A DNA stretch of 34,740 nucleotides from Desulfotignum sp. (GCA_011390615.1 JAABSB010000017.1:1-34740), one strand, 5' to 3'. Counted from the first letter of the stretch, positions 7,400-19,104 are shown. Numbers and translations are program-made. Notes: generated by a model from the sequence alone, not told the origin.

Positions 7400-9476
7400 C
7401 CGCTTTTGCAGCTTTGTAACTCAGCTTGATTTTTCCGTCCCGGGTAATATCCAGCACTTTTACGGAAATCACATCACCCTCTTTCACCACATCGGTGACT
7501 TTTTTCACCCGGTAATCAGCCAGTTCAGAAATATGCACCAGGCCGTCAGTACCGGACTTGATGTTCACAAATGCGCCGAAATCGGTTATTTTCACCACCT
7601 TGCCTTCATAAATTGCCCCGATCTCCGGATCAAGAGCAATATCAGAGACCATGTCCAGTGCCCGTTGTGCATCTTCCTGGTTTTCTCCGGCAATTTTCAC
7701 AAGACCGGAGTCATCCACTTCAATGACCGTGTTAGTATCCGCCTGGAGTGCCCGGATGATCTTGCCGCCAGGACCGATGATATCCCTGATTTTGTCCGGA
7801 TTGATCATGATACTCAAAATTTTGGGGGCATGGGGTGAAATTTCATCACGTGATTTGCCGATCGTTTCCAGCATTTTTTCCAGGATATGCAGCCGGCCTT
7901 TCCTGGCCTGGACAAGGGCCTTTTCCATGATATCTTTGGACAATTCCTTGATTTTTATATCCATCTGCAGGGCGGTGATGCCCTCTTTGGGTCCGGCCAC
8001 CTTGAAATCCATGTCCCCGAAATGGTCCTCATCTCCCAGGATGTCCGAAAGAATGACGGTCTTGTCCCCATCTTTTATCAGACCCATGGCAATACCGGAA
8101 ACCGGGGCCTTGATGGGAACCCCGCCGTCCATCATCGCCAGACAGCCGGCACACACTGTGCCCATGGAGGAAGATCCGTTGGATTCCATGACCTCGCCCA
8201 CCAGGCGAATGGTGTATTCAAAATCTGCAGGATCAGGCAGTATCCGTTCAATAGCTCGGGTTGCCAGATTGCCGTGGCCGATATCCCTGCGGCTGGGGCC
8301 GCCGGCCCGTTTAACTTCTCCAACGGAATAGGGAGGAAAATTGTAATGGAGCATGAAGCTTCTGGTTTCATTGCCGGCCAAAGTTTCCACCCGCTGTTCA
8401 TCCGGGCCTGATCCCAGGGTCATCACGCCGAGCACCTGGGTTTCTCCCCTGGTAAACAGGGCACTGCCATGGGGACGGCGCAGCATACCCACCTCACAGG
8501 AAATATCCCGGATTTCATCAAATGCCCTGCCATCAATGCGGTGATTTTGGGTAAGCGTTATATCCCGGCTGACTTCCTTAACAGCCTTGCTGAAACCTTC
8601 CTTGATCTCCTTGATCTGATCTGGATAATCATTGCAAAAATGGGCCACCACCTCTTCTTTAAAACTGCTCAGGGCGACCTGGCGCTCAATTTTGGTCTTG
8701 ATCTGTACCTGCTCTTTGATACCTTCTCTTGCAAAGGATGCTATTTTTTCTGCCAGTTCAGGATCACGGGCCGGGGGGACAAATGCATGTTTTTCTTTTC
8801 CCACACTTTTTTTGAGTTCCATCTGCATGTCAATGATGGGCTGCATGGCAGCATGACCAAAAAAGATGGCATCCAGCATATCCTGTTCCGATATGATATT
8901 GGCGCCGCCTTCCACCATGACAACCCCGGTTCTGGAACCTGCCACGGTCAGCTCAATGTCACTTTCTTCCATCTGTTCCAGGCTGGGATTGGCAACAAAT
9001 TCCCCGTTTATGCGGCCGACCTTGATACCGGCGATGGGGCCGTCAAAGGGAATATCAGATATCTCCAGGGCTGCAGATGCCCCCACAATGGCCAGAATGC
9101 CAGGATCACACATTTTGTCGGTGGACAGTACCGTGGCCATGACCTGGGTTTCGTGATTGTAGTCATCTTTGAACAAAGGCCTGATGGGCCGGTCAATCAG
9201 CCTGGCCCGCAGTGTTTCATCTTCAGACGGCCGGCCGATCTCCCGCCGGAAATAGTTGCCCGGAATTCGTCCGGCTGCATAAATGCGCTCCTGGTATTCC
9301 ACGGTAAGGGGCAGAAAACTGATCTCTTCTTTGGGGGTTTTGGATGCCACCGCAGTGACCAGGACAACGGTTTCACCGAGCTGGACCACAACAGCGCCGG
9401 AGGCCTGTTTGGCGATTTTGCCGGTACTGATGGAAAATTCTCTTCCACCGATCTGGGCTGTTACAATTTTTTCCAT
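7386..9476 (-). CDS. pnp: Polyribonucleotide nucleotidyltransferase (PNPase)
   Basis: 696 aa; two RNase PH domains, KH ([13 protein letters not shown]), S1 ([17 protein letters not shown]). Confidence 0.98.
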   Translation of the reverse strand: MEKIVTAQIGGREFSISTGKIAKQASGAVVVQLGETVVLVTAVASKTPKEEISFLPLTVEYQERIYAAGRIPGNYFRREIGRPSEDETLRARLIDRPIRPLFKDDYNHETQVMATVLSTDKMCDPGILAIVGASAALEISDIPFDGPIAGIKVGRINGEFVANPSLEQMEESDIELTVAGSRTGVVMVEGGANIISEQDMLDAIFFGHAAMQPIIDMQMELKKSVGKEKHAFVPPARDPELAEKIASFAREGIKEQVQIKTKIERQVALSSFKEEVVAHFCNDYPDQIKEIKEGFSKAVKEVSRDITLTQNHRIDGRAFDEIRDISCEVGMLRRPHGSALFTRGETQVLGVMTLGSGPDEQRVETLAGNETRSFMLHYNFPPYSVGEVKRAGGPSRRDIGHGNLATRAIERILPDPADFEYTIRLVGEVMESNGSSSMGTVCAGCLAMMDGGVPIKAPVSGIAMGLIKDGDKTVILSDILGDEDHFGDMDFKVAGPKEGITALQMDIKIKELSKDIMEKALVQARKGRLHILEKMLETIGKSRDEISPHAPKILSIMINPDKIRDIIGPGGKIIRALQADTNTVIEVDDSGLVKIAGENQEDAQRALDMVSDIALDPEIGAIYEGKVVKITDFGAFVNIKSGTDGLVHISELADYRVKKVTDVVKEGDVISVKVLDITRDGKIKLSYKAAKADEKE

Positions 9477-9536
9477 AATTTCTCCTTAGAGTAAAAAGGC
9501 GGAGAATCCTTTCAGAATACACAAAATAATAAACCC

Positions 9537-9577
9537 GCATCTGTATCATCCAACACTAAACTGGATGATACAGATGC
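9537..9577 (-). promoter_or_regulatory. Perfect 16-bp stem-loop in the pnp leader
   Basis: gcatctgtatcatcca-acactaaac-tggatgatacagatgc, between rpsO and pnp; no adjacent T-run on the transcribed strand. Confidence 0.75.
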
Positions 9578-9623
9578 GAACTTATTTAAAAGCATTCCCA
9601 AGAATCGCCGCCCGGTTGTTTGT

Positions 9624-9664
9624 AAAAAGCCGGTTTTTGACATAGATACGGTCAAAAACCGGCT
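9624..9664 (-). terminator. Intrinsic terminator downstream of rpsO
   Basis: Minus strand agccggtttttgac-cgtatctat-gtcaaaaaccggct followed by T-run. Confidence 0.85.
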
Positions 9665-9675
9665 GTAATTCATTT

Positions 9676-9945
9676 TTATCTTCTGAGTCCCAGTCTTTCA
9701 ATCAAAGACCGGTATCTGTTGATATCTTTTTTCTTGACATAATCCAGAAGGCTTCTGCGCCGGCCCACCAGAATCAGCAGTCCCCTGCGTGAATGGTGGT
9801 CTTTTTTGTGAAGCTTCAGGTGTTCTGTCAGGTAGCTGATGCGATGGGTCAAGATAGCCACCTGAACTTCAGGCGAGCCGGTATCTGACTCATGAAGCTT
9901 GAATTGTTCGATCATCTCTTCTTTGTTTTCTGCTAATAAAACCAC
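9676..9945 (-). CDS. rpsO: 30S ribosomal protein S15
   Basis: 89 aa; [57 protein letters not shown]. Confidence 0.99.
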   Translation of the reverse strand: MVLLAENKEEMIEQFKLHESDTGSPEVQVAILTHRISYLTEHLKLHKKDHHSRRGLLILVGRRRSLLDYVKKKDINRYRSLIERLGLRR

Positions 9946-9971
9946 TGTCTCAACTCCTTTGTCTGGAATAC

Positions 9972-9977
9972 ATTATA
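9972..9977 (-). promoter_or_regulatory. Candidate -10 box (TATAAT) upstream of rpsO
   Basis: TATAAT on the minus strand 27 bp upstream of the rpsO start; no good -35 found. Confidence 0.35.
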
Positions 9978-10099
9978 CGGCGTTTCATTTGACACGCAGA
10001 TGCTGCAACAGGCCATCCAATATTCCATTCAGACACCCTGTTTCTTTTTTGCCAAATCACCGTCACAAAAACGAAAAATTAACCACAACTAAATACCAG

Positions 10100-11011
10100 T
10101 TACCCGCTGAAAACGCAACAATAATTATAGTCTGCTCCGTTATTATCTGCCCGTACCACCGCAATTAGCCGGCCGTCCGATCCTGTTATCCGGATGAATC
10201 CGTCTGCCGCCACCCTGTCGGTACCGATTCCAATATCCTGGTGCTGCAGTTTACGTCCGTAGCGGATTTTTTCTTCAAGGGCAGTGTCTGCCTGTACCAG
10301 GGGCATGAAAGGCAGGCATTCCGCCATGGGAAGGATATGGGTTCTTGCTGTTTGTAAATCACAGGTGTGCAGTGTGTTCAGGTCAACAGCCTGGTCCAGG
10401 GTAAACTGGCTGACACCGGTTCTGCACAGACCGGACAAATGGGCGCCGCACCCGAGCAGCCTGCCCATGTCATGGGCCAGGCTCCTGATATAGGTGCCTC
10501 CGGAACATTGCACCGCTATTTCAAATTCAGGCAGATCCATGCGCGTCACGCTGATACTGTAGATCTCAATGGTGCGGGGGGGTTTTTTGATCATCTTCCC
10601 TTGCCGGGCAAGCTTGTAAAGCGGCTGGCCCTGGTGCTTGAGGGCGGAAAAACTGGGTGCCACCTGCTGCTGCACCCCGGCAAATTCCGCCGTCACCTGT
10701 CTGACCTGTTCCGGCTGGATGGATGATACCAGGTCCGGATCTGCCTGGGAAGTGACCCTGCCGGTCTTATCAAGGGTATCGGTTTCAATCCCTAAAGTAA
10801 CAACAGCCCTGTAGTGTTTTGCACTGCCCAGAAAGAACCGGGATATCCGGGTGGCCCGGCCCAGGGCCACCGGCAGAAGACCTGTGGCAAACGGGTCAAG
10901 GGTGCCTGTATGACCGGCTTTTTTCACCTGGAAAATTTTTTTGACCTGGTCCACCACCCGGGCGGATGACACCCCTTCCGGCTTATTGACCAGCAGCATA
11001 CCATTTGTCAT
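10100..11011 (-). CDS. truB: tRNA pseudouridine(55) synthase
   Basis: Start chosen at MTNGMLLVNKPEGVSS inside ORF 10100-11095; KKAGHTGTLDPFATGLLPVALGRATR catalytic motif. Confidence 0.96.
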   Translation of the reverse strand: MTNGMLLVNKPEGVSSARVVDQVKKIFQVKKAGHTGTLDPFATGLLPVALGRATRISRFFLGSAKHYRAVVTLGIETDTLDKTGRVTSQADPDLVSSIQPEQVRQVTAEFAGVQQQVAPSFSALKHQGQPLYKLARQGKMIKKPPRTIEIYSISVTRMDLPEFEIAVQCSGGTYIRSLAHDMGRLLGCGAHLSGLCRTGVSQFTLDQAVDLNTLHTCDLQTARTHILPMAECLPFMPLVQADTALEEKIRYGRKLQHQDIGIGTDRVAADGFIRITGSDGRLIAVVRADNNGADYNYCCVFSG

Positions 11012-11048
11012 GAAAAAAGTCCTGGGAAAACAGATGTTGGTTGGGATG

Positions 11049-11420
11049 TTATTCTTCTTCCTGATCCCGTGGCAGATCTTTGACTGCGGATGCAATCAAG
11101 GCATCCATCTTAGCGGCTTTATCAAAGGAATCATCATGAAAGAACCGCAGTTCCGGCATGTATTTGAGTCCCAGCTGGGGGGCAATCTGTTTTTTAATAA
11201 ACCCCCTGGAGTGTTTAAATCCCGCCAGGGTCGCAGCAATTTTATCTGCATCACCGAATACAGTCACATAGACACTGGCCAGCCGCAGATCCGCGGTCAT
11301 TTTCACCTGGGATATGGTGGCCATTTCAATTCTGGGGTCACTGATTTTCTTGGTCAGCAGCTCGGTTATGGCCTGCTGAATCTTGATACTGATACGTTCA
11401 GCTCTGGTATATGGTCTCAT
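11049..11420 (-). CDS. rbfA: Ribosome-binding factor A
   Basis: 123 aa; RAERISIKIQQAITELLTKKISDPRI...; located directly after infB. Confidence 0.95.
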   Translation of the reverse strand: MRPYTRAERISIKIQQAITELLTKKISDPRIEMATISQVKMTADLRLASVYVTVFGDADKIAATLAGFKHSRGFIKKQIAPQLGLKYMPELRFFHDDSFDKAAKMDALIASAVKDLPRDQEEE

Positions 11421-14359
11421 TATTTCTCTTGCTGGGGGGCATATTTTCTTTCTTCCACTTCATAGCATTCAATGATATCGCCCGTCTTGATATCATTATA
11501 TTTTGCCAGGCCGATACCGCACTCATATCCCTGTTCCACTTCTTTGACATCATCTTTGAATCGGCGCAGAGAGGACAGCTGGGTATCACACTTGATCACA
11601 CCTTCCCTGAGCAGCCGTATCTTCTTGCCCCGGATCACCTTTCCTTCGGTGATGTGGCAGCCTGCTATGGTGCCGATTTTGGGTACCACAAAGGTATCCC
11701 TCACCTCGGCACGGCCTATGATAATCTCATGGAAAGTGGATGGCATCATGCCGTCCAGAGCTGCCTTGATATCATTTATGACGTCATAGATGATATCATA
11801 AAAGCGCATGTCCACATTTTCATCCTTGGCCATTTTGCGAATCTGGGGTGTGGGTCTGACATTGAATCCGATGATGATGGCATCCGACACATTGGCCAGG
11901 GCCACATCTGATTCATTGATGGTCCCGGCACCGGAATGGATAATTTTGATATCCACCTCTTCTTTGGCCAGATCCTTGAGGGAATCATTCAACGCCTCAA
12001 TGGAGCCGTGGACATCTGCCTTGACAATGAGCTTTAATTCCTTGACCTCTGCTGTTCCCAGGTTTTCAAACATTTTTTCCAGGTTGGCACGGCTCTTTTT
12101 GGCCAGTTCCTTGGCCCGCTGCTTCTGCATCCTGTGACCGGCAATCTGCTTGGCATCCTTGTCTGACGTCACGGCAATAAATTCATCCCCGGCATCAGGC
12201 ACGCCGGTAAGACCCACGATCTCTGCAGGGGTGCTGGGCCCTGCTTCTTCAATGCGGTTGCCAAGGTCGTCTATCATGGCCCGGATACGGCCGGAATGCA
12301 GGCCGCAGACAATGGGGTCCCCATCCCGCAGGGTCCCCTGTTTCACCAAGACCGTTGCCACAGCACCACGGCCGGTATCCAGCCGGGATTCCACCACATA
12401 TCCGCTGGCATTTATATCCGGATTGGCTTTAAGTTCCAGAACCTCCGACTGCAGCAGGACCATTTCCAGCAGATCATCAATGCCTTCACCGGTTTTTGCA
12501 GATACCTTGACAAATATCACGTCTCCGCCCCAGTCTTCGGCCAGCAGGTCATGTTCCGCCAGTTCCCGCATGATCCGGTCCGGATCAGCCCCGACCTTAT
12601 CCATTTTGTTCACAGCCACCACCACCGGTACACCGGCTGCCTTTGAATGGTTGATGGCCTCGATGGTCTGGGGCATGACCCCGTCATCTGCCGCCACCAC
12701 CAGAATAACGATATCTGTCACCCTGGCACCCCTGGACCGCATGGCAGTAAATGCAGCATGTCCCGGGGTATCCAGAAAGGTAATCCTGCCGCCATTGGGA
12801 GTTTCCACATTATAGGCGCCGATGTGCTGGGTAATACCGCCAGCCTCCCCACTGGTTATCTTGGATTTTCTGATAACATCCAGAAGCGAGGTCTTGCCGT
12901 GGTCCACATGGCCCATGATGGTGACAACCGGCGGGCTCTTTATCATGCTGCCCTTGTCCAGATTTTCCGTTTCAATCTGCAGCAGGGTGTCTTCCTCAAA
13001 ACTGGCCTTCTCCACTTCAAAGTCAAATTCTCCTGCCACCAGTGCTGCAGTTTCAAAGTCAATTGTCTGGTTGACTGTCGCCATAACCCCCATGGTCATG
13101 AGCTTGGCAATCATCTCATTGGCCTTGATTCCCATACGCTTTGCCAATTCAGCCAGTTCAATGGCCTCATCAATCTTGATCCGCCGTTTGATGGCTTTGG
13201 GTGTTGTGATCTGGGTCTTCTGAAATCCCCCCTTTTTGCCCCGGGTATCTTTTTTGCCCCTTTTTTTCTTGCCGCGGCCCCGGTACAACGCCTCTCCTTC
13301 AACCACGGATTTTTTCTTGCGTTTTTTGCGTTTGCTGTCAAATGGATCTGCAATTCCTGCATCCTTGCGCCGGTCTTTTTTCCGGGCACCGGTATCCAGA
13401 TCCCCGGGCATGGGGGGCAGTCCCTGGTCAGGGCCGTCAACTGCAATTTTTGGTCGAACCGGCTGACCCGGTCTTGTGACCTTTTCCAGAGGTGTCTCTT
13501 TTTTATCCTCCAGCGGTTTTGTTTTCCTGATATTCTCCAGAACTGCAGGATCTGCTTTTTTGACAATCTTGGCAGGGGTGGTTTTGCGTTTTTTCTTTTT
13601 CTTTCTGGCTGCGGCTGTTTCCTCTTCCGTCTCTGCCTGTTCAGATGCCGTTTCCGGTTCCTTTTCAGGCTGGGCATCTGTCACAGATATCTGCTCTTGT
13701 TCTTTGGAAGCCGCTTCTTCTGTGGCTTTTTTCCCAATGGTTTCCATATCCGGTTCAGGGGCTGATGTTTTTTCAGAAGCTGGTGTTTTTTCCGGCTTTT
13801 GTACTGTGTCTGCTATTTTTTCTGTTTTCGGCTGTTGCGGTTCCGGAGCAGATACCTTTTTTTCAACCGGAGACTCTGGCTGTTCCAATATTGCAGGCTT
13901 TATGATTTTGGCAGGCGCAGTTTTCTTCTTTTTGTGGACAGGTGCTTCTTTTCCGGCAGTAGGTGTTTCTTTTTCAGGAGCTGTATCAGCTTTCCGGGCC
14001 TGGATTTCCTGGTCTGTCTCCGGCACGGCCTCTGGCATATCCTCCGGTGCCTGTACAGGAGTATCCTGCTCTGCCGCAGTCTCCATTTTCTGATCATCGA
14101 CCTGCTGTTTTTCAGTCTGCTCTTCTGGTTGACGGACAACCCTTTTTTTACGCCGGCGTATAACAGATGGCTTGACCTTGAGGTCATTTTTCTGTCTTGC
14201 CTTGCCGAACAGGTTATTTTTGATTTCCTTGACAGCACTGTCTTCCAAAGAACTCATATGGCTTTTAACGTCAATATCCAGATCCCTGATCTTGTTTAAA
14301 AGCGCCCTGTTGGTCATATTCAGATCTTTAGCTAATTCATATACTCTGACTTTCGCCAT
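11420..14359 (-). CDS. infB: Translation initiation factor IF-2
   Basis: 979 aa; GTPase [25 protein letters not shown]; long charged Lys/Glu/Pro-rich N-terminal extension. Confidence 0.99.
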   Translation of the reverse strand: MAKVRVYELAKDLNMTNRALLNKIRDLDIDVKSHMSSLEDSAVKEIKNNLFGKARQKNDLKVKPSVIRRRKKRVVRQPEEQTEKQQVDDQKMETAAEQDTPVQAPEDMPEAVPETDQEIQARKADTAPEKETPTAGKEAPVHKKKKTAPAKIIKPAILEQPESPVEKKVSAPEPQQPKTEKIADTVQKPEKTPASEKTSAPEPDMETIGKKATEEAASKEQEQISVTDAQPEKEPETASEQAETEEETAAARKKKKKRKTTPAKIVKKADPAVLENIRKTKPLEDKKETPLEKVTRPGQPVRPKIAVDGPDQGLPPMPGDLDTGARKKDRRKDAGIADPFDSKRKKRKKKSVVEGEALYRGRGKKKRGKKDTRGKKGGFQKTQITTPKAIKRRIKIDEAIELAELAKRMGIKANEMIAKLMTMGVMATVNQTIDFETAALVAGEFDFEVEKASFEEDTLLQIETENLDKGSMIKSPPVVTIMGHVDHGKTSLLDVIRKSKITSGEAGGITQHIGAYNVETPNGGRITFLDTPGHAAFTAMRSRGARVTDIVILVVAADDGVMPQTIEAINHSKAAGVPVVVAVNKMDKVGADPDRIMRELAEHDLLAEDWGGDVIFVKVSAKTGEGIDDLLEMVLLQSEVLELKANPDINASGYVVESRLDTGRGAVATVLVKQGTLRDGDPIVCGLHSGRIRAMIDDLGNRIEEAGPSTPAEIVGLTGVPDAGDEFIAVTSDKDAKQIAGHRMQKQRAKELAKKSRANLEKMFENLGTAEVKELKLIVKADVHGSIEALNDSLKDLAKEEVDIKIIHSGAGTINESDVALANVSDAIIIGFNVRPTPQIRKMAKDENVDMRFYDIIYDVINDIKAALDGMMPSTFHEIIIGRAEVRDTFVVPKIGTIAGCHITEGKVIRGKKIRLLREGVIKCDTQLSSLRRFKDDVKEVEQGYECGIGLAKYNDIKTGDIIECYEVEERKYAPQQEK

Positions 14360-14428
14360 ACCTTGCCCCCAAGTAATCCTCTTTTAATATTCTTTGTTCC
14401 AGCCTGCTGCCTGCCTTATGCATAGGAC

Positions 14429-15877
14429 TTATGATGTGGCGTCTTCATCATCCATGACATCTGCATCATCTTGTTCCGGTAACCCGTCACCGCTTTCATG
14501 TTTTTCAGCTTCCTGTACAGGCGCTTCCGGCAACACCTCTTCCGGTGCCGCTTCTTCCTGTAATGCCTCTTGAGCTGCCGCCTCATTCCGGGCAAGGGCT
14601 TCCTGTTCTGACGCTGCCCCGGATGCTGCCTCTTCCTCCTCTTCCATCAGACGTTGGCCGGCCTGTGCAATGGTACCTTGTGCCGCTTCTTCGGATATTC
14701 CCATAACAGATGCCAGTTCCTCTGCAGATGTTTCCGAAATATCAAGCAGCGAGGCATAGCCTGCCTTGAACAGAATTTCCGCCATGGGCAGCCCCACATT
14801 ATCCAGCCGCATCAGGCTGTCATATCCCTGCTTGACTTCCCGGCTGTAATCTTCTTCTGATGTCACTTCCAGATGCCATCCGGTAATCTCACATGCCAGA
14901 GACACATTCTGCCCCCCTTTGCCGATGGCAATGGAAAGGTACTCGTCATTGACAATCACTTCCATGGACTGGTTGTCTTCATCAATGATCACCCGGGATA
15001 TCTCAGCAGGCGACAGGGCATTACAGACAAACCGCGCCACATCCGGGCTCCACTGCACAATATCAATTTTTTCTCCCCGCAGTTCCTGGACAATGTTCTG
15101 CACCCGATTTCCCTTCATACCCACGCAGGCCCCCACCGGGTCCACATCAGAATCGGTTGAGGAAACGGCAATTTTAGCCCGCAGCCCGGGCACCCGGGCA
15201 GCCCCCTGCAGGATCACGATCCCTTCTGCCACCTCAGGTACTTCTGTTTTAAACAATTCCATTAAAAACTCAGGATGGGTTCGGGACAAAATGATCTGAG
15301 CACCTTTGGATTCTTCCAGCACATCCAGAACATAGGCCCTGATCCGGTCACCCCGCTTGTAATTTTCCTTGGGCATCTGTTCTCTGGGCCGGAGCACGGC
15401 TTCTGCCTGCCCCAGATTAACGATAATACTGCCCCGGTCAAAGCGCTGGACAATGCCGTTTATGATTTTGCCTTTTTTATGGATAAAATTTTCATACACA
15501 GCATTGCGTTCAGCTTCCCGCATTTTCTGGATAATCACCTGTTTTGCCGACTGGGCGGCAATGCGGCCGAACTCTTCTGTATCAATGCGGATCCCCAGGC
15601 TGTCTCCAATTTCACATTCCGGATCATACTCATATCCCTGCTCCAGGGTCAGTTCACTGTCAGGGAACTCCACCTCCGCCACCACCTCTTTAAAATGGAA
15701 CACTTCAACATCACCGCTCTTGCCGTCATAATGCACTTCAATATCCGCCCGGGGGCCGATTTTTTTTCTGGCTGCAGAAACAATAGCCTCTTTGAGTGTA
15801 TTTATCAGAATTTCCGAATCAATTCCTTTTTCACGGCTTACCTGGTCTATTACTCTTTTAATATCTGTGATAAACAT
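14429..15877 (-). CDS. nusA: Transcription termination/antitermination factor NusA
   Basis: 482 aa; S1 and KH domains (GACVGMKGNRVQNIVQELRGEKIDIVQWS); acidic Glu/Ala-rich C-terminal tail. Confidence 0.98.
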   Translation of the reverse strand: MFITDIKRVIDQVSREKGIDSEILINTLKEAIVSAARKKIGPRADIEVHYDGKSGDVEVFHFKEVVAEVEFPDSELTLEQGYEYDPECEIGDSLGIRIDTEEFGRIAAQSAKQVIIQKMREAERNAVYENFIHKKGKIINGIVQRFDRGSIIVNLGQAEAVLRPREQMPKENYKRGDRIRAYVLDVLEESKGAQIILSRTHPEFLMELFKTEVPEVAEGIVILQGAARVPGLRAKIAVSSTDSDVDPVGACVGMKGNRVQNIVQELRGEKIDIVQWSPDVARFVCNALSPAEISRVIIDEDNQSMEVIVNDEYLSIAIGKGGQNVSLACEITGWHLEVTSEEDYSREVKQGYDSLMRLDNVGLPMAEILFKAGYASLLDISETSAEELASVMGISEEAAQGTIAQAGQRLMEEEEEAASGAASEQEALARNEAAAQEALQEEAAPEEVLPEAPVQEAEKHESGDGLPEQDDADVMDDEDATS

Positions 15878-15895
15878 CTTTACGTGTTCTCCATT

Positions 15896-16366
15896 TTACT
15901 GACCTGCAAGGCTTGCCTTGATGATCTGCAGGTCCGGGATTTCTACCCGTTCTCCATCCACCGCAATCACAACAAAAGCATCATCAATTTGTTCAAGAAC
16001 GCCGGTAAACTTTTTTTTCCCCTGGATGGGTGCCCTGGTTTCAATTTTAATAGTACTGCCCTTAAACCGGTGAAAATCCTGTTTTTTTTTCAAAGGCCGA
16101 TGGGGTCCCGGAGATGAAACCTCCAGCCGGTAACTGCCTAAGCCGGGAATATGGATATCCAGCAGATCCCCCAACTGCCGGCTGATATCTGCGCAATCAC
16201 CCAGTGTGATACCGCCGGGTTTGTCTGCAAAGACCCGGACAATGGTCTCCCGGTTCCAGGCAGTAATTTCCACGTGAACCAGTTCAAAATTTTCCGCCCG
16301 GCACAGGGGTTCTGCCACTTGCGCAACCTGATCCGCAAAACCTGTTTTATGCTGTCTTTTGTCCAT
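15896..16366 (-). CDS. rimP: Ribosome maturation factor RimP
   Basis: 156 aa; YRLEVSSPGPHRPLKKKQDFHRFKG; immediately upstream of nusA. Confidence 0.95.
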   Translation of the reverse strand: MDKRQHKTGFADQVAQVAEPLCRAENFELVHVEITAWNRETIVRVFADKPGGITLGDCADISRQLGDLLDIHIPGLGSYRLEVSSPGPHRPLKKKQDFHRFKGSTIKIETRAPIQGKKKFTGVLEQIDDAFVVIAVDGERVEIPDLQIIKASLAGQ

Positions 16367-16404
16367 ACCCTCTTTTTTTCAACCAAACACTTGGTGTAAA
16401 ATAC

Positions 16405-16425
16405 AAAAACGGGCAGACGCCCGTT
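16405..16425 (-). terminator. Short intrinsic terminator downstream of tRNA-Gly
   Basis: Minus strand aacgggc-gtct-gcccgtt followed by TTTTTG. Confidence 0.65.
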
Positions 16426-16536
16426 CCTTGTACAACTCCCAACCCAATCCGCGCTTTGTGCAATCAGCTCAGATGGTATCCATGTCTTTCCCGTAACTGG
16501 AACATGTCTGCCGTCCCACATCCACATAAAAAAAGA

Positions 16537-16612
16537 TGGAGCGGGCAACGAGACTCGAACTCGCGACATCAAGCTTGGGAAGCTTGCACTCTACCAGCTG
16601 AGTTATACCCGC
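16537..16612 (-). tRNA. tRNA-Gly, anticodon CCC, 3' CCA encoded
   Basis: GCGGGTATAACTCAGCTGGTAGAGTGCAAGCTTCCCAAGCTTGATGTCGCGAGTTCGAGTCTCGTTGCCCGCTCCA folds as a cloverleaf; anticodon loop TTCCCAA. Confidence 0.95.
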
Positions 16613-16623
16613 ATCAACAGCAC

Positions 16624-16652
16624 TGTATACCAATACCGGATTCATTTGTCAA
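16624..16652 (-). promoter_or_regulatory. Sigma70 promoter of tRNA-Gly
   Basis: Minus strand TTGACA-17 nt-TATACA directly upstream of the tRNA. Confidence 0.8.
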
Positions 16653-16664
16653 TACCTCTGATTT

Positions 16665-19103
16665 TTATTCCGGCAGATCCGCGTTAAAGCTTTCCACCAG
16701 GTGGCTGGATATGCCGGCGTGGAGCTTGCGGATATTTTTTTCCGTCAGGGTTTTGGCATCAGACCGGTAAATTATTCTAAAGGACAAAGATTTTTTTTCT
16801 TCAGCCAGGGGGCTGCCTTCAAACAGGTCAAACAGGAACACATCCTCCACAAGAGCCTGTTTTTCCGCAATGGCCTTCATTTGTCCCCAAACATCCCCCA
16901 CCAGAACCTGCCGGTCCACAATCAGGGTAATGTCCTGTGATATGGACGGGAACCTTGGCAGAGGACGGGCATTTATCTTCTCCGGCATCTGGTCCATGAG
17001 CGCTTTCATGTCCAGTTCAAACATATAAACAGCCTGTTTCAGTCCGAAATATTTTAACACCGGATCGGCAATCTTTCCCAAAACCCCCAGGGCGGTTTTG
17101 TCTTTGCTGACATGGGCGGCATGTCCGGGTACAAAATACGGACAGATATGAGATGCCGCCGGAGTAAATCGGGCATCTGCAATGCCAAGGGCTTCAAGCA
17201 GGTCTTCCACCGCCCCTTTCAGATCAAAAAAATCCAGAGACTGTTTTTTGGAATACCATGTCTGGTGGGTCCGGTTGCCGGTGACAAAACCTGCCACCAT
17301 CTCTTTTTCAACGGGCAAAGTGTCTTTGCCTGTACTGAAAAATATTTTTCCGATTTCAAACAGATGCATGGTGTCTGTCTGCTGGGCAGTATTTCTGCGC
17401 ATATTATCCAGCAGTCCCGGAAGCAGGGAGGTTCTTAATACCGACATCTGCTCGGACAACGGATTTAAGATTTTTACCACATCCCTGCGGGGATCTGATG
17501 CCGTCAAAAGCAAATTGTCGCAGAAATCTGTAGAAACAAAATTGTAATTAACGGCTTCATAAAATGACAGCCCATTGAGAATGCTGCGGATGGCGGAACG
17601 GGCTGAAACGACCGGATCCAGAGGACGGCCTTTTGCCGGCACTGCAGGATAGGTGGTCTGGATCCGGTTATATCCCCACAGACGTGCAACCTCTTCCGAC
17701 AGGTCTTCCGGCCGGGTCACATCCACCCGGAAGGAGGGAACACTGACTGCCATGGGTCCGTCACCGGAAGAATGGACACCAAATTCCACAGATGCCAGTA
17801 TGCTGCCAATCTCCTCTATTGAAAAATCAGTTCCCAGGCGGACATTCAAAGCCGCAGGGTCCAGGTGAATCCGGACAGGGGCTGCAGGAAGCGGATAGGC
17901 ATCAATGATATCACCGGCAATGGCGGCATCACAGATATCAGCAATCAGGGTCATTGCCCGCTTCATGGCATAGACAGTCCCTTCAGGGTCAACACCCCGC
18001 TCAAACCGGTGGGAAGCATCTGTTGCTATCCCGGTGCGCTTGGCAGTGCGCCTGATGGAAACAGGATTAAAACAGGCACTTTCGATCAACACCCGGGTGG
18101 TGGTGTGTGAAATTTCAGAATTTTCACCGCCCATGACCCCGGCCAGGGCAACCGGCCGGCTCCCGTCACAGATCATGAGCATTTCAGGTTCCAGTGTATG
18201 CACCTTGCTGTCCAGGGTGGTAAACGCTTGTGTATTTCCTGCTTTCTGCACCACGATCCTGCCCCGGGCCAGGTTGTCATAATCAAATGCATGCAGGGGC
18301 TGGCCGGTTTCCATCATCACAAAGTTGGTGACATCCACCACATTGTTAATGGGGGTCAGCCCCACGGATTCCAGCCGTTGCCGCAGCCAGAAAGGCGACG
18401 GCCCGATGGTCACATCAAAAAGCAGGCCAGCGGAATACCTGGAACAAAGGTCCGGATCTTTGATCTCCACACGGGCATGGTCATGGATGGATTCAGCGCT
18501 GATGCGCTGATCAGGGAAAGTGACATCCGGCTTGGCCACTTTTCCGGCAGGCCTGGTAAAGGCCCCCATCTCCCTGGCGACACCCAAGACACTCAAGCAG
18601 TCAGGCCGGTTGGGTGTCAAATCAATTTCAAACACCGTGTCAGCCAGATCCAAAGCCTTTTCCAGCGGCGTACCAGGCACATGATCCCCGGCAATATCCA
18701 AAATCCCTGAAGCATCGGTATCCAGGAGCAGTTCGGCAGCCGAACAGAGCATGCCTTCAGAAACCTCTCCCCTTAGTTTGCTTTTTTTGATCTTCAGCTC
18801 CCCGGGCAGCACAGCGCCGGGCAAAGCACAGGCTGACAGCATGCCCTGGCGCACATTGGGTGCACCGCAGACAATCTGGACCGGTTCACCTGCACCCGTA
18901 TCCACAGTGCAGCAGGTCAGTTTATCTGCTTTGGGATGTTTTTTTACATCCAGGACCTGTGCCACCACAACGCCGTTAAGATAGTCATACAGGTTTTCAA
19001 CGGCATCCACTTCAAGACCTGCCATGGTAAGCTTTGCGGCAATCTCATCCGGTGCAAGGTCCACCGGGATATATTCTTTGATCCAGCTCAGACTGACTTT
19101 CAT
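16665..19103 (-). CDS. pheT: Phenylalanyl-tRNA synthetase beta subunit
   Basis: 812 aa; tRNA-binding domain, B3/B4 and anticodon-binding-like C-terminus; directly after pheS. Confidence 0.98.
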   Translation of the reverse strand: MKVSLSWIKEYIPVDLAPDEIAAKLTMAGLEVDAVENLYDYLNGVVVAQVLDVKKHPKADKLTCCTVDTGAGEPVQIVCGAPNVRQGMLSACALPGAVLPGELKIKKSKLRGEVSEGMLCSAAELLLDTDASGILDIAGDHVPGTPLEKALDLADTVFEIDLTPNRPDCLSVLGVAREMGAFTRPAGKVAKPDVTFPDQRISAESIHDHARVEIKDPDLCSRYSAGLLFDVTIGPSPFWLRQRLESVGLTPINNVVDVTNFVMMETGQPLHAFDYDNLARGRIVVQKAGNTQAFTTLDSKVHTLEPEMLMICDGSRPVALAGVMGGENSEISHTTTRVLIESACFNPVSIRRTAKRTGIATDASHRFERGVDPEGTVYAMKRAMTLIADICDAAIAGDIIDAYPLPAAPVRIHLDPAALNVRLGTDFSIEEIGSILASVEFGVHSSGDGPMAVSVPSFRVDVTRPEDLSEEVARLWGYNRIQTTYPAVPAKGRPLDPVVSARSAIRSILNGLSFYEAVNYNFVSTDFCDNLLLTASDPRRDVVKILNPLSEQMSVLRTSLLPGLLDNMRRNTAQQTDTMHLFEIGKIFFSTGKDTLPVEKEMVAGFVTGNRTHQTWYSKKQSLDFFDLKGAVEDLLEALGIADARFTPAASHICPYFVPGHAAHVSKDKTALGVLGKIADPVLKYFGLKQAVYMFELDMKALMDQMPEKINARPLPRFPSISQDITLIVDRQVLVGDVWGQMKAIAEKQALVEDVFLFDLFEGSPLAEEKKSLSFRIIYRSDAKTLTEKNIRKLHAGISSHLVESFNADLPE

Positions 19104-19104
19104 A

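Noticed and set aside
8469-9494. 341-aa plus-strand ORF
   Set aside because: Entirely antisense to pnp; high-GC third positions create long open antisense frames here, translation has no domain-like features.
12647-13765. 372-aa plus-strand ORF rich in Phe/Cys
   Set aside because: Antisense to the Lys/Glu-rich part of infB; Phe/Leu/Cys richness is the mirror of AAG/GAA codons.
13400-14200. Repetitive Lys/Glu/Pro/Ala codon region in infB as a possible repeat or mobile element
   Set aside because: This is the normal variable linker of bacterial IF-2.
16138-16572. 144-aa minus-strand ORF
   Set aside because: Overlaps tRNA-Gly and rimP in another frame; its N-terminus (SRVRVSLPAPS) is the translated tRNA 3' half, a common artefact.
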